A DNA stretch of 64,000 nucleotides from Parabacteroides sp. PM6-13 (lineage in GTDB: Bacteria > Bacteroidota > Bacteroidia > Bacteroidales > Tannerellaceae), in the NCBI RefSeq assembly GCF_029892605.1, contig NZ_JARXWF010000011.1, positions 1 through 64,000 of the forward strand, given 5' to 3'. Shown one piece after another: positions 49,573-59,470 of the stretch. Both the position numbers and the translations under genes were made by a program. Position 1 is the stretch's first letter; the number at the start of each line of letters is the position of its first letter. The notes beneath the pieces are model-generated. The model searched no databases. It saw only the letters and a list, made by a program, of their open reading frames with translations, and was not told where the DNA came from.

Positions 49573-49974
49573 ATGAAGCACTTTCTTTACTTTATAGCGA
49601 TACTGTTAACACTGCTCACCTTCTCTACACCCAAAGAGATGGTCGAGGGGGATATCTGTATGGCTATAAACGAATCCTTTATCGAGGAAAAGAGTGATGC
49701 GGCAGACTTTCAACACCGGTTCGAGGAAATCAGCCAAGACATGAAAAACAGCAATTGTCTGACTCCTCGCCGCCCTATTCAGTCGACTTTCCATATTCCG
49801 AACGTGCGTGTTATAAAAACAGCCACGCGCATCCTATATGAGGCACGTATCAAAGGAGCCGAACAGCTCCAAAAGATTTCAGAATATAGATCTATTTGTC
49901 AAACCACCCTAAACTCCTCCCTGTTTTGCCGATGGGGATCTCATGTGTTTTCCCTTCGGAAGATCGTTATTTAA
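49573..49974 (+). CDS. Small exported hypothetical protein
   Basis: 133 residues with a clear signal sequence (FLYFIAILLTLLTFS) and a mostly helical, basic mature part containing two Cys near the C-terminus. No family recognised. If the box at 49560 is the promoter, the mRNA is leaderless; the next internal ATG (49639) would remove the signal sequence, so 49573 is preferred. Confidence 0.55.
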   Translation: MKHFLYFIAILLTLLTFSTPKEMVEGDICMAINESFIEEKSDAADFQHRFEEISQDMKNSNCLTPRRPIQSTFHIPNVRVIKTATRILYEARIKGAEQLQKISEYRSICQTTLNSSLFCRWGSHVFSLRKIVI

Positions 49975-50131
49975 TACATTTTTTTCTTTCGCATTATCTT
50001 AATAGCTGTATGCCGTTCATATCAAGTTGACCCGGCCTATGGGCGATTAAGCGTGCATCTTCGTAAACTCTTATTTCGATTCGACCAACCTAACAAAACA
50101 TGTATTAGTAACGATTAAAAACAAAACAGTT

Positions 50132-50332
50132 ATGTCTAAGAAAAATAATAAAGCCAGTATCTATCTGTATATTCTGCTTATCATTGCCGGTTGTGTATTG
50201 GCATGTAGCTCATTGATCACCAACGATTACCTGAAACTGATCATTGTAATGGCCACGCTTTGCGGCGGTTTGTTCGGTGTGATGAAAGGCCTGAGCAGAT
50301 CAGGCAATGGCGAAGAGGTAATGGAAGAATAA
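50132..50332 (+). CDS. Small two-helix membrane protein
   Basis: 66 residues: basic start, helices at about 11-30 (YLYILLIIAGCVLACSSLI) and 34-52 (LIIVMATLCGGLFGVMKGL), acidic tail. No family recognised. A terminator follows, so it is a separate transcription unit. Confidence 0.65.
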   Translation: MSKKNNKASIYLYILLIIAGCVLACSSLITNDYLKLIIVMATLCGGLFGVMKGLSRSGNGEEVMEE

Positions 50333-50356
50333 GCGACTTTTCACCCCCTATTAAAG

Positions 50357-50399
50357 CAAAACAGGCCGTTTCGATACTGAAACGGCCTGTTTTCGTTTT
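50357..50399. terminator. Bidirectional terminator between the small membrane gene and pfp
   Basis: ACAGGCCGTTTC / GAAACGGCCTGT hairpin flanked by A-rich and T-rich runs. Confidence 0.93.
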
Positions 50400-50413
50400 A
50401 TGTCGGGAGCGAC

Positions 50414-52060
50414 TTATTTCGCTTGTTCCAACTGCAATGTTTTCGTAGGTGCGTCACATACTTCGGTCGGTCCGAAATACTGGATCGGTCCCGGGTACAT
50501 ATAGCTTGTTTTCGATGCCCATTCGTCGCGTTTAGCCTGGAATGCCTTGAAAGGAGCCCCATCCAGTTTCACCAACGCTTTCTGAATAACCGGTTTCATT
50601 TCGCCATGACGACGCTCCATATTCATCATCATAGTCACAGGAATACCACCGGCGATCCATTTGTCGGCCGAAGCGGTTGTATTGCGTACCGACGACATAT
50701 AACCGGTCTTACCCGACGCAATCAGGCAGGAGGCAGTATATCCCAGTGAGTAGCAATAGTCGGCATCGTAGTTGGAAGGAGCCGCGCAACGTCCTTCGTA
50801 GCCGAAGAAATGATGCAAAGAAGAGAATTTACCTACAAATTTGCCCTCTTTCTTCCATTCAGCCAGTTTCTTTCCGACCATTTCCGCCAATAGCTTTTCC
50901 GTTTCGATCAACGACACCTGTACGTTTCCGTGCGGGTCGCGATCCAAGGTCAGCTGACGTGCCACCCCTTCCGGCAGGCTGGCATAAAGATCCGCATTGT
51001 CTTTAGTCAGTTTGCTAAGTATATAAGCACGCTGTTCGCTCTTCTTGATCATCTTGAATTCGGCATCGTGTTTTGCCAGGTAATCATTCAGTTCGGCAAT
51101 CAGGCGTTTCATAGCCGGGATAAACTCGATCAATCCTTCGGGAATCAGGACAATACCGAAATTATCACCCTGTTCCGCTCGTTTGGCAACCACCGAAGCG
51201 ATATAGGTCACGATATCGTCGAGCGACAGGTTCTTAGCCTCAACCTCTTCTGAAATAATACAGATATTGGGTTGTGTCTGCAGAGCACACTCCAATGCAA
51301 TATGAGAAGCCGAACGACCCATCAACTTGATGAAGTGCCAGTATTTCTGAGCCGAGTTACAGTCTCTCTCGATATTACCGATCACTTCAGAATAAACTTT
51401 ACAAGCCGTATCGAAACCGAAAGAGGTCTCGATCTGTTCGTTTTTCAAGTCACCATCGATAGTTTTCGGACATCCGATCACCTGCACGCCGGCATCGATC
51501 GATTTGTAATATTCCGCCAATACGCAGGCATTCGTATTTGAATCATCACCACCAATAATAACAAGGGCTTTGATATCCAGCTTTTTCAGAATCTCCAATC
51601 CTTTATCGAATTGTTCCTTCTCTTCCAGTTTGGTACGTCCCGAACCGATGATATCGAAACCACCGGTATTGCGGTACTCCTCAATGATATCAGCTGTTAG
51701 TTCTTTGTATTTATGATCAACCAGACCACCCGGGCCCAAAATAAAACCATACAAACGAGAATCCGCGTTCACCGCTTTGATACCGTCAAACAAGCCGGCA
51801 ATCACATTGTGTCCACCCGGAGCCTGTCCGCCCGAAAGAATAACCCCCACGTTGATAGCAGGCATCGCTTGCGGCGCATTGTCCTTTTCAAACGTAACGA
51901 TTGGCATCCCGTACGTATGCGGGAAAAGAGCCTTAATTTCTTCCTGGTCGGCTACCGATTGGGTGTATTCACCATCTACCGCTTTTACCGCGCCCTTCAA
52001 CGCAGCAGGCACCTTCGGCTGATAGGCTGCCCTTGCAATTTGTAATGCACTTTTTGTCAT
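50414..52060 (-). CDS. pfp: Pyrophosphate-dependent 6-phosphofructokinase
   Basis: 548 residues, the long PFP type. Substrate and diphosphate loops are [14 protein letters not shown] (about 74-87), [11 protein letters not shown] (about 175-185; the GGDDS form marks PPi use in place of ATP's GGDGS), [10 protein letters not shown] and [14 protein letters not shown]. It phosphorylates fructose 6-phosphate reversibly with PPi in glycolysis. Monocistronic with a CAAATATC-type near-consensus promoter around 52108. Confidence 0.95.
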   Translation of the reverse strand: MTKSALQIARAAYQPKVPAALKGAVKAVDGEYTQSVADQEEIKALFPHTYGMPIVTFEKDNAPQAMPAINVGVILSGGQAPGGHNVIAGLFDGIKAVNADSRLYGFILGPGGLVDHKYKELTADIIEEYRNTGGFDIIGSGRTKLEEKEQFDKGLEILKKLDIKALVIIGGDDSNTNACVLAEYYKSIDAGVQVIGCPKTIDGDLKNEQIETSFGFDTACKVYSEVIGNIERDCNSAQKYWHFIKLMGRSASHIALECALQTQPNICIISEEVEAKNLSLDDIVTYIASVVAKRAEQGDNFGIVLIPEGLIEFIPAMKRLIAELNDYLAKHDAEFKMIKKSEQRAYILSKLTKDNADLYASLPEGVARQLTLDRDPHGNVQVSLIETEKLLAEMVGKKLAEWKKEGKFVGKFSSLHHFFGYEGRCAAPSNYDADYCYSLGYTASCLIASGKTGYMSSVRNTTASADKWIAGGIPVTMMMNMERRHGEMKPVIQKALVKLDGAPFKAFQAKRDEWASKTSYMYPGPIQYFGPTEVCDAPTKTLQLEQAK

Positions 52061-52235
52061 TTTTATCGAATTTGTTAGTTAGAATTGCCTCTGGCTATTA
52101 AAATGCTGCAAATATCGTGTTTTTTTTTCAATTTGAAAAGGATAACAAAAAGCAATACAGACAGACATATGTAAGTATCTTAAAACATACGACTCAGCAA
52201 CTTGCTGTTATGTATGTGAATTCAGAATATTTTCC

Positions 52236-52243
52236 TACTTTTG
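52236..52243 (+). promoter_or_regulatory. -7 box TACTTTTG of guaA
   Basis: Exact TAnnTTTG match, 29 bases before the ATG at 52273; excludes upstream in-frame starts and leaves no room for a guanine riboswitch. Confidence 0.65.
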
Positions 52244-52272
52244 CATATTCAAATTATATAATTGGTCACAAT

Positions 52273-53796
52273 ATGCAAGAAAGAGTAGTTATTCTTGATT
52301 TTGGTTCACAAACGACTCAATTGATCGGCCGCCGGGTACGAGAATTGAATATGTATTGTGAAATTGTTCCGTACAATAAATTTCCGTTCGACAATGCGGA
52401 AGGTGTAGTAGGAGTTATCCTTTCGGGTAGCCCCTATTCTGTTTATGACGAGAACGCGTTTAAGCCAGATCTTAGCCAGATCCGAGGCAAATATCCGGTA
52501 CTGGGCATCTGCTATGGCGCTCAATACATTGCCTACACATCAGGGGGAAAAGTCGAACCTGTTCATTCCAGAGAATATGGCCGGGCTAACCTGACCACAC
52601 TGGAGAAACACGATCCTTTACTCAAAGGTATTGACGCCGGCTCGCAGATATGGATGTCACACGGTGACACCATCACCTCTCTTCCGGATAATTTCCGCGT
52701 AATTGCCAGCACCGGCGATGTGAATGCGGCAGCCTACTATGTAGAAGGAGAAAAAACCTGGGGTGTTCAGTTCCATCCCGAAGTGTATCATACGACCGAC
52801 GGCGTAAAACTGTTGGATAACTTCCTCAATATCTGCGGAGCGCCCAAGAGTTGGAGTCCGGCCTCCTTTATCGAATCAACCGTTGCCGATCTGAAAAAGC
52901 AACTGGGCGACGACAAAGTGATACTGGCACTCTCAGGGGGAGTCGATTCATCGGTAACTGCCGTATTATTGAACAAGGCTATCGGAACGAACCTAACCTG
53001 TATCTTCGTTGATCACGGCTTGCTCCGTAAGAATGAATTCGAAAATGTGTTGCGCGACTACGAACATTTGGGGTTAAATGTAATCGGCGTTGATGCGAAA
53101 AATAAATTCTATGAGAAGCTGGCCGGCGTGACCGATCCGGAACAGAAAAGAAAAATCATCGGCAAAGGATTCATTGATGTATTCGATGAAGAAGCTCATA
53201 AGCTGAAAGATATTAAATGGCTGGGACAGGGTACAATCTATCCGGATGTGATCGAATCGTTATCGATCACCGGCACCGTGATCAAGAGCCACCACAATGT
53301 AGGCGGGCTTCCTGAAAAAATGAATCTGAAGCTGGTTGAGCCTCTGCGCCTGTTATTCAAAGACGAAGTACGCCGCGTAGGGATCGAATTAGGCATGCAG
53401 CCTCACCTGATCAAACGTCATCCGTTCCCGGGTCCGGGTCTGGGTATCCGTATTTTGAGCGATATCACCCCGGAAAAGGTGCGTGTATTGCAGGATGCCG
53501 ATGATATCTACGTCTCTCTGTTGCGCGAATGGGGATTGTATGATAAGGTATGGCAGGCAGGTGCTATCCTGCTCCCTATCCGTTCGGTAGGAGTTATGGG
53601 TGATGAACGCACCTATGAAAACACCATCGCCTTGCGTGCCGTTACCTCGACAGACGCGATGACCGCGGATTGGGCTCAGTTGCCTTATGAATTCCTGGCA
53701 AAAGTATCCAACGAAATCATCAACAAAGTGAAAGGTGTGAATCGCGTAGTTTATGACATAAGCTCTAAACCACCGGCAACTATCGAGTGGGAATAA
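52273..53796 (+). CDS. guaA: GMP synthase (glutamine-hydrolysing)
   Basis: 507 residues from the ATG at 52273. Class I amidotransferase domain (about 1-190) with nucleophile Cys80 in GICYGAQYI and the His/Glu pair in [14 protein letters not shown]-pyrophosphatase domain with PP-loop LSGGVDSSV (about 222-230); C-terminal dimerisation domain ending KPPATIEWE. It aminates XMP to GMP. Single gene with promoter and terminator. Confidence 0.97.
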   Translation: MQERVVILDFGSQTTQLIGRRVRELNMYCEIVPYNKFPFDNAEGVVGVILSGSPYSVYDENAFKPDLSQIRGKYPVLGICYGAQYIAYTSGGKVEPVHSREYGRANLTTLEKHDPLLKGIDAGSQIWMSHGDTITSLPDNFRVIASTGDVNAAAYYVEGEKTWGVQFHPEVYHTTDGVKLLDNFLNICGAPKSWSPASFIESTVADLKKQLGDDKVILALSGGVDSSVTAVLLNKAIGTNLTCIFVDHGLLRKNEFENVLRDYEHLGLNVIGVDAKNKFYEKLAGVTDPEQKRKIIGKGFIDVFDEEAHKLKDIKWLGQGTIYPDVIESLSITGTVIKSHHNVGGLPEKMNLKLVEPLRLLFKDEVRRVGIELGMQPHLIKRHPFPGPGLGIRILSDITPEKVRVLQDADDIYVSLLREWGLYDKVWQAGAILLPIRSVGVMGDERTYENTIALRAVTSTDAMTADWAQLPYEFLAKVSNEIINKVKGVNRVVYDISSKPPATIEWE

Positions 53797-53813
53797 CCCA
53801 TTTTTACGAATAA

Positions 53814-53859
53814 AGAAAGGGGTTTTGATGTAAAAATACATCAAAATCCCTTTTTTCTT
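53814..53859 (+). terminator. Terminator of guaA
   Basis: AAGGGGTTTTGATGTA / TACATCAAAATCCCTT hairpin then a T run. Confidence 0.9.
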
Positions 53860-53902
53860 GAAAAAAAACAATGAAAATCATTGCTTATTCTAATCAATAA
53901 TA

Positions 53903-53910
53903 TATATTTG
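53903..53910 (+). promoter_or_regulatory. -7 box TATATTTG of the small basic protein gene
   Basis: Exact TAnnTTTG match, 36 bases before the ATG at 53947. Confidence 0.6.
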
Positions 53911-53946
53911 CTGCGCATTAATTAAAAAATCAATAATAAAATTGTT

Positions 53947-54213
53947 ATGGGTAGAGTAAAAGGATCTAAAATGTCCGATGAGGCTAAGGCCGCTATGCGT
54001 GCAAAACGTGCCGCAAACAAATTAGGAAAACAATCAGCTTTTAATTTAGTAGCAACTAATCTTAAGCTCCTGGAGTTTGACGAATTGGACAATGCTATCG
54101 CATTGGCACATCGCTACAAAAGAGAAAAAGTAGGTGAAGTAGAACTTCGCTTAATCAAAGAGAAAGAAGAAATCGAACAAAAGCTGCTGCGTCTGAAAGA
54201 ATTTGACAAATAA
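53947..54213 (+). CDS. Small basic coiled-coil protein
   Basis: 88 residues. The first 30 are basic with a repeated Ala/Lys pattern (DEAKAAMRAKRAANKLGK), suggesting nucleic-acid contact; the last 35 are a heptad-rich helix (ELRLIKEKEEIEQKLLRLKEF). Own promoter and strong terminator suggest a well expressed small protein. Family not recognised. Confidence 0.7.
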   Translation: MGRVKGSKMSDEAKAAMRAKRAANKLGKQSAFNLVATNLKLLEFDELDNAIALAHRYKREKVGEVELRLIKEKEEIEQKLLRLKEFDK

Positions 54214-54215
54214 AT

Positions 54216-54256
54216 TAAAAAAAGAGACTGGTTCATTGAGCCAGTCTCTTTTTTTT
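54216..54256. terminator. Bidirectional terminator after the small basic protein gene
   Basis: AGAGACTGG / CCAGTCTCT hairpin with A and T runs on both sides. Confidence 0.93.
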
Positions 54257-54269
54257 GTCTTTTGCTTGT

Positions 54270-54974
54270 CTATTGATTAGCCAGTTGGATGGTATGACAG
54301 GCCACCAGCGCCGCGGTCTCCGTACGAAGACGGCTCTCACCCAGCGAAACGGGCACAAAGCCATGTTGCAGAGCCAAAGCGATCTCTTCCGGGCTAAAAT
54401 CACCCTCCGGACCGATCAACACCAACGCATTTTCTCCCGGACGATATGCCTGTTTTAGCAACGTCTTATCCTCCTCTTCGCAATGCGCGATAAATTTAGC
54501 GCCTTCCCAGGGCTGTTCTACGAAAGCTTTAAAGGGAGTCATCCCGACAATCTCGGGCAGCTGTGCCTTCTGGGATTGCTTCATGGCGCTTACGGCTATC
54601 TTATGCAGACGTTCTGTCTTTATCTCTTTTCGTTCAGAATGGCGACACAACAGGCAGGTCACCTGATCGATGCCTATCTCTGTCGATTTCTCCATAAACC
54701 ACTCGATCCGATCCATATTCTTGGTCGGTGCCACAGCGATATGTAAACACACCGGCGAAAAAGCCGGTTGGCGTTCTACCTGCAATACCTCCACATAACA
54801 TCGTTTCCCTTGTATATCACTGATTCTCACTTTATAAAAGGAGCCCTTTCCATCTGTCAGATGGAGTTCGTTCCCTATTGACAGCCGCAGTACCCGCAAC
54901 ACATGACCCGCCTCCTCGGCAGGCAATTCGTTGTTCTGCGCAATATCCGGTGCATAAAACAATTGCATACTCAT
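54270..54974 (-). CDS. rsmE: 16S rRNA m3U1498 methyltransferase
   Basis: 234 residues. N-terminal PUA-like domain (about 1-70; HVLRVLRLSIGNELHLTDG) and C-terminal SPOUT knot with ALVLIGPEGDFSPEEI (about 177-192) and SLGESRLRTETAAL (about 205-218), the SAM-binding loops of RsmE. It methylates U1498 of 16S rRNA. Third gene of a tight bfn-nupC-rsmE run (6 bases after nupC). Confidence 0.95.
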   Translation of the reverse strand: MSMQLFYAPDIAQNNELPAEEAGHVLRVLRLSIGNELHLTDGKGSFYKVRISDIQGKRCYVEVLQVERQPAFSPVCLHIAVAPTKNMDRIEWFMEKSTEIGIDQVTCLLCRHSERKEIKTERLHKIAVSAMKQSQKAQLPEIVGMTPFKAFVEQPWEGAKFIAHCEEEDKTLLKQAYRPGENALVLIGPEGDFSPEEIALALQHGFVPVSLGESRLRTETAALVACHTIQLANQ

Positions 54975-54980
54975 TCTTTT

Positions 54981-56294
54981 TTAGCCCAATATCATACCGA
55001 TCATCACCGCAGAGAGGATAGACACCAACGCGCCACCTATCATAGCCGGAACACCAAAACGAGTGATCAGCCCCCTCTTCTCCGGCGCCAACACCCCCAT
55101 GCCTCCCAATAAGATACCGATGGAGGAGATATTAGCGAAACCACATAAGATATAGGTCGACATGATAATTGATTTTTCATAGAGAAAAACGCCGGCTTCT
55201 TTCCACTGCTGCATCTGCGCGTAGGCCACAAATTCATTCAGGATCGTCTTCTGCCCTAACAGCGAGCCAACCGTTACCACATCGGGCGTCGGCACACCAA
55301 TCAGCCACATAAAGGGAGCCAATACAAGGCCAACGATAAATTGAAATGTCAGTCCCTTCGATCTTCCGCCGGTCACCTCTACAATCCAATCATTCAAACC
55401 GGTGTAGTGTCCTATAATATCACACAAAACATAATTAGCCAGCGCCACAAGTGAAATAAACACCAATAACATAGCAGCAATATTGACCATCAGCTTCACA
55501 CCGGTCACCGTGCCGGAAGAGATCGCATCCAAGACGGTCGCGTTCTTTCCCCTCTTTTCCATGGGTGCTATATGATCCATGGCCGGTTCTGTTTGCGGGC
55601 AAAGCATTTTAGCCACCACAATTGAGCCGGGCGCCGCCATCACAGAGGCCGACAACAAATGTTTCGCAAACAAAATGCGCGACATCGGATCATCGCCGGC
55701 CAACATGCCGATATAGGTTCCCATAACGGTACCGGCGATGGTCCCCATACCGGAAACCATCACAAGGAATATCTCCGATTTATTCATGGACGGCAGGTAA
55801 TTCTTTATCAACACCGGCGATTCGGTCATGCCCAAAAATATATTCCCGGACACCACCAATCCTTCCGAACCGGATATATTCATAAATTTCCGCAAAAACC
55901 AGGAAAAGGCGCCAACCACTTTCTGAATGATTCCCCAATGATAGAATATGGAGACCAAAGCGGAGAAGAATATAACAATAGGCAAGGAATGTATCAAAAA
56001 GGTAAACCCATTGGCTTTGGAAGCATACGGACCCAATAGGAAGTTGATCCCCTCCTGCGTGAAATCCATTAATTTGATAAACGCCATCCCGATCCCTTCG
56101 AGCAATACCCCGACAAAAGGGACGTATAGGACAGCCAAGGCAAACACCAACTGCAAAAACAGCCCACCGGCAACCAATTTCCAATCGATTTTTCTCCGAT
56201 CACTGCTCATCAAAAAGCAGACGACAATCACCACCACTAAACCCAACAGTCCTCTAAACAGGGATCCCCATCCGAAACCAAGTGTTCCTTCCAT
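54981..56294 (-). CDS. NupC-type concentrative nucleoside transporter
   Basis: 437 residues, about ten membrane helices. Family motifs: SGNIFLGMTESPVLIKNYL (about 147-165), MNKSEIFLVMVSGMGTIAG and the C-terminal GFANISSIGILLGGMG (about 387-402). It imports nucleosides with Na+ or H+. Two bases separate it from the upstream bfn gene. Nucleoside specificity cannot be read from the sequence. Confidence 0.93.
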   Translation of the reverse strand: MEGTLGFGWGSLFRGLLGLVVVIVVCFLMSSDRRKIDWKLVAGGLFLQLVFALAVLYVPFVGVLLEGIGMAFIKLMDFTQEGINFLLGPYASKANGFTFLIHSLPIVIFFSALVSIFYHWGIIQKVVGAFSWFLRKFMNISGSEGLVVSGNIFLGMTESPVLIKNYLPSMNKSEIFLVMVSGMGTIAGTVMGTYIGMLAGDDPMSRILFAKHLLSASVMAAPGSIVVAKMLCPQTEPAMDHIAPMEKRGKNATVLDAISSGTVTGVKLMVNIAAMLLVFISLVALANYVLCDIIGHYTGLNDWIVEVTGGRSKGLTFQFIVGLVLAPFMWLIGVPTPDVVTVGSLLGQKTILNEFVAYAQMQQWKEAGVFLYEKSIIMSTYILCGFANISSIGILLGGMGVLAPEKRGLITRFGVPAMIGGALVSILSAVMIGMILG

Positions 56295-56296
56295 CG

Positions 56297-56962
56297 TTAA
56301 TCTTTTTCTTCTTGTTCGCGATGAAACAATTCATCTTTTAAGACTTTCGCTATCTCATAATGCTCCTTCTCGATGGCTTCCTGCAAGCGTTTCCGTATCG
56401 TTTCCGTATCGGCAAACGACAGCCAGCTCTCCAGCTCCTCATTGCTGGTGAAATCAAAAGGATTCAAGCTCGAAATAACCTCACCGAGATCGTCCAGATT
56501 CTCCGGGTCATCCGACGCTCCATCATTCTCTTCTTCGAAGCCTTCTTCTTCATCCAACACCACACCGCAGGCTTTCATGATCTCTTCGGTAGTAAAAATC
56601 GCACAATTCACCCGCAAAGCAATCGCTATCGCGTCCGATGTGCGCGAGTCTATCCTCACCTCCCGATCCTTATCGGTAAAGACCAGTTCGGAATAGAACA
56701 CCCCATCATCAAACTTATAGATGAAAACCTCTTGCAACAGAATACCATACGACCGCATAAAGGCCACAAACAGATCGTGTGTCAACGGGCGTGGCGGAAT
56801 AATATGTTCCAGGGCGATAGCAATAGCCTGCGCCTCGGCTGTTCCCACGATGATAGGTATGCGACGAGGACCATTTTCTTCTGCAAGAATCAAGGCGTAA
56901 GCGCTGGATTGAATCTGGCTGTTTGTTAATCCCTGAACACGTAATTGAACTCGATTATCCAC
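56297..56962 (-). CDS. BFN (DUF151) domain protein with UVR motif
   Basis: 221 residues. The bifunctional nuclease domain fills about 1-135 (VGTAEAQAIAIALEHI, PPRPLTHDLF, DSRTSDAIAIALRVN), an acidic linker follows, and a UVR-type helix pair ends the protein (RLQEAIEKEHYEIAKVLKDE). Related proteins have nuclease activity in plants; the bacterial role is not settled. First gene of the run with nupC and rsmE; promoter at 56993-56986. Confidence 0.9.
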   Translation of the reverse strand: MDNRVQLRVQGLTNSQIQSSAYALILAEENGPRRIPIIVGTAEAQAIAIALEHIIPPRPLTHDLFVAFMRSYGILLQEVFIYKFDDGVFYSELVFTDKDREVRIDSRTSDAIAIALRVNCAIFTTEEIMKACGVVLDEEEGFEEENDGASDDPENLDDLGEVISSLNPFDFTSNEELESWLSFADTETIRKRLQEAIEKEHYEIAKVLKDELFHREQEEKD

Positions 56963-56985
56963 AAATATGTTTTTTTAGTAAGAAA

Positions 56986-56993
56986 CAAAAATA
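56986..56993 (-). promoter_or_regulatory. -7 box TATTTTTG of the bfn-nupC-rsmE operon
   Basis: Minus-strand exact TAnnTTTG match 24 bases before the ATG at 56962. Confidence 0.5.
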
Positions 56994-56996
56994 CGA

Positions 56997-57917
56997 TTAT
57001 AATTGAGAATTATAAAGAAATGCCTCCACTTGATGAAAGGAAGCGTCTTTCAGGAGCACCACCTTCTCTTTGTTCAACAGGTAGAGACAAGGGATGGCCT
57101 TCAGATCGTAAAGCTCTTTCTCTCTCAGTTTCACCTCTTTATCATACGATAATATCCAATCGCTCGGCATCTCTCCCAAATGCTCTTTCCATGCCTGCAC
57201 ATCCTCATCGGGATAAACCGCTAAAACCTTCACTTTCTTACTCTCCATAAATCCTTTGAAGACCGACGATTGCTTCAGTTCCAACGTCATTTCCCGACAG
57301 GCATCACAGTCCGGATTATAGAAATAAAGAATCAGGTATTCAGCCGATACGTCATACAACCGTCCCCTCTTTCCGTTGGACAACGTATAATCAAAATCAA
57401 TCGCCGGATCACCCAGCCGGTTTCTCCGTGCCACCTCCAAGAGGTGAGTCGGACGAACCTTTTCGTCTTCGTTCAGTAAAGAGGACTCTGTCATCGCCTC
57501 CAACACGATAATAAACAGCTCTTCATTACGCATTTGAGAGTTGGGATCATACAGATAATGCTCATACAGGTCCGTGAAATAGGCATACACTTTAGGCTCA
57601 GCTTCCGCCTTTGTCAACATCTTTTTTATAGCCGAAGAGACTTTATCCGGATGTGCATAAGGCATAAAGCCTAAAAAATTGGAAAAGGCCTGCTCGGTCA
57701 CCTCCGGGTAATGTATATAAGTCGTATCATTAAAATCGAATTTATCCCAATAGTGATCGATCAAATAATTGGCACGTTCCATACGGTCTGAAATAAGAGC
57801 AGGGACATCGACCATCTCAAAAACAGGTGCTTTCGCCTTTTCAGCCTCCTGCTCTTTGGGTTTATGATTACATGCCGTAAGAACACATAAACAGACAAGA
57901 AGATTAAACCATTTCAT
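56997..57917 (-). CDS. DUF5106 thioredoxin-like lipoprotein
   Basis: 306 residues from the ATG at 57917; the lipobox CVLTAC (Cys about 16) fixes the start. Residues about 40-180 are the helical DUF5106 region (MERANYLIDHYWDKFDF), and residues about 195-305 a thioredoxin fold with an intact redox motif CDAC (YFYNPDCDACREM, about 215-227) and IPCLYLLN containing the cis-Pro. Probably an envelope thiol oxidoreductase. Single gene. Confidence 0.85.
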   Translation of the reverse strand: MKWFNLLVCLCVLTACNHKPKEQEAEKAKAPVFEMVDVPALISDRMERANYLIDHYWDKFDFNDTTYIHYPEVTEQAFSNFLGFMPYAHPDKVSSAIKKMLTKAEAEPKVYAYFTDLYEHYLYDPNSQMRNEELFIIVLEAMTESSLLNEDEKVRPTHLLEVARRNRLGDPAIDFDYTLSNGKRGRLYDVSAEYLILYFYNPDCDACREMTLELKQSSVFKGFMESKKVKVLAVYPDEDVQAWKEHLGEMPSDWILSYDKEVKLREKELYDLKAIPCLYLLNKEKVVLLKDASFHQVEAFLYNSQL

Positions 57918-57931
57918 ATATCTTTTTTTTA

Positions 57932-57939
57932 CAAATATA
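57932..57939 (-). promoter_or_regulatory. -7 box TATATTTG of the DUF5106 gene
   Basis: Minus-strand exact TAnnTTTG match, 15 bases before the ATG. Confidence 0.5.
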
Positions 57940-57981
57940 AAACATAAACTCGAAAGCACCGGACAAATCACAAGAAATGGC

Positions 57982-57989
57982 TAACTTTG
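57982..57989 (+). promoter_or_regulatory. -7 box TAACTTTG of the GH43 gene
   Basis: Exact TAnnTTTG match, 53 bases before the ATG at 58043; back to back with the DUF5106 promoter. Confidence 0.5.
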
Positions 57990-58042
57990 ACATCATTCCG
58001 ATTACAATCAAATTCTATACATAAAATTAACTCTGAACGATT

Positions 58043-59158
58043 ATGAAACGTTATCTCTTTTTCTCTTTACTAACCTTTATCACTTGTATTTCATGCAATA
58101 ACAAAATGAAAAACTTTACGCCGGGAGAGATATGGCCCGACAACAAAGGGGTGCATATCAATGCGCACGGCGGAGGTATTCTTTTTGTCGACAACACCTA
58201 TTACTGGTATGGAGAGCATAAAACAGCAGGCGAAGCTGGCAATGTGGCCAACGTTGGCGTGCACTGCTATTCTTCCAAGGACCTATACAATTGGAAAGAC
58301 GAAGGCGTGGTGCTCACGGTTATGCCTGAGGGTTCGGGCAGCGATATCGAACAAGGATGTATCCTGGAACGTCCCAAGGTCATTCATAACGCAAAAACCG
58401 GTCAATACGCCATGTGGTTTCACTTAGAGCCCAAAGGATTGGGTTATTTGGGTGCGCGCAGCGGTATCGCGGTCAGTGACAATCCAACCGGGCCGTTCAC
58501 CTTTATCAAGTCCGTACGTCCCAATGCCGGTCACTGGCCGAAAAACTTCCCCGACGAATTGAAAGAGATGCCCGTCCGCGCGGAAGGATATCGCTTCGAT
58601 GGCGGCTCGATACCGGCTCATCCCGACACACTCAACATCGTAAAGAGAGACCTGGAGGAGGGACAGATGGCACGCGATATGACCCTGTTTGTCGACGACG
58701 ACGGCAAAGCCTACCACATCTACTCCTCTGAAGAAAACAGCACCCTGCATATTGCCCGGCTCACGGACGATTACCTGGATCACTCCGGCGAATATGCCCG
58801 TTTCTTTGTCGGTCGCTTTATGGAAGCTCCGGCTCTGTTCAAAAAAGGAGGAAAATACTACCTGATGGCATCGGGCTGCACCGGCTGGGCGCCGAATGAA
58901 GCCCGTTCGGCCGTTGCCGACCATATCTGGGGGCCGTGGAAAGAGATGGGCAATCCCTGCCAGGGTGAAGAGGCCTACCGCACTTTCCGTTCCCAAAGCA
59001 CCTACATTTTCCCTCTTGCCGGAAAAGAAGACCAATTCATCTATATGGGCGACCGCTGGACACCAACCGACGCGATCGACGGCCGCTATATCTGGCTCCC
59101 AATCCGTTTCGACGAAGAGCGATTCTTCATCGATTGGCAAGAGAGCTGGAGTCTCTGA
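58043..59158 (+). CDS. GH43-family glycoside hydrolase lipoprotein
   Basis: 371 residues with lipobox FITCISC (Cys about 18). A five-bladed propeller of the GH43 type: INAHGGGILFVDNTYYWYGE (in the first blade, catalytic-base region), ILERPKVIHNAKTGQYAMWF, ARDMTLFVDDDGKAYHIYSS, and FMEAPALFKKGGKYYLMAS with the acidic residue in MEAP. Similar enzymes cut galactan or arabinan side chains. It stands alone, without SusC/SusD genes. Confidence 0.85.
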   Translation: MKRYLFFSLLTFITCISCNNKMKNFTPGEIWPDNKGVHINAHGGGILFVDNTYYWYGEHKTAGEAGNVANVGVHCYSSKDLYNWKDEGVVLTVMPEGSGSDIEQGCILERPKVIHNAKTGQYAMWFHLEPKGLGYLGARSGIAVSDNPTGPFTFIKSVRPNAGHWPKNFPDELKEMPVRAEGYRFDGGSIPAHPDTLNIVKRDLEEGQMARDMTLFVDDDGKAYHIYSSEENSTLHIARLTDDYLDHSGEYARFFVGRFMEAPALFKKGGKYYLMASGCTGWAPNEARSAVADHIWGPWKEMGNPCQGEEAYRTFRSQSTYIFPLAGKEDQFIYMGDRWTPTDAIDGRYIWLPIRFDEERFFIDWQESWSL

Positions 59159-59180
59159 AAAAAGCAATTATCAAATTGAT

Positions 59181-59294
59181 AGCAAAAACACCATTTTGCT
59201 TTACAATATGATACGTTAAAAAGTGTTACTCCTGCGGGTAATTTAAAATACCCCTACGTTTTCGGAAAAATAGTCGGGCGTTTTTGACAAAATG
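59181..59294 (+). repeat. Dispersed ~120-bp repeat, copy C
   Basis: Direct copy of 485-608 with small differences: the left GC patch reads CCTGCGGGTA and the right AGTCGGGCGT. Apart from it, 59159-59470 shows no recognised feature. Confidence 0.85.
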
Positions 59295-59470
59295 TAAGTT
59301 TCGCTTAGCGCAGCGTAAAGCAAAGGGTCAAATTGGGATGACATGCCCCAAGAACTTGTCGGCACCTGGCAATGTATTGGGTCTTTGGAAGAAACTTTTT
59401 GCCTGTAAGGGAACAAAACCGGGTGGTTCGGTTGTTATATAATAAAGTGAACAAAAAAAACAGAAACAGT

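Noticed and set aside
52117-52272. N-terminal extension of guaA
   Set aside because: It precedes the promoter and lacks homology to GMP synthase; the start at 52273 gives a normal 507-residue enzyme.
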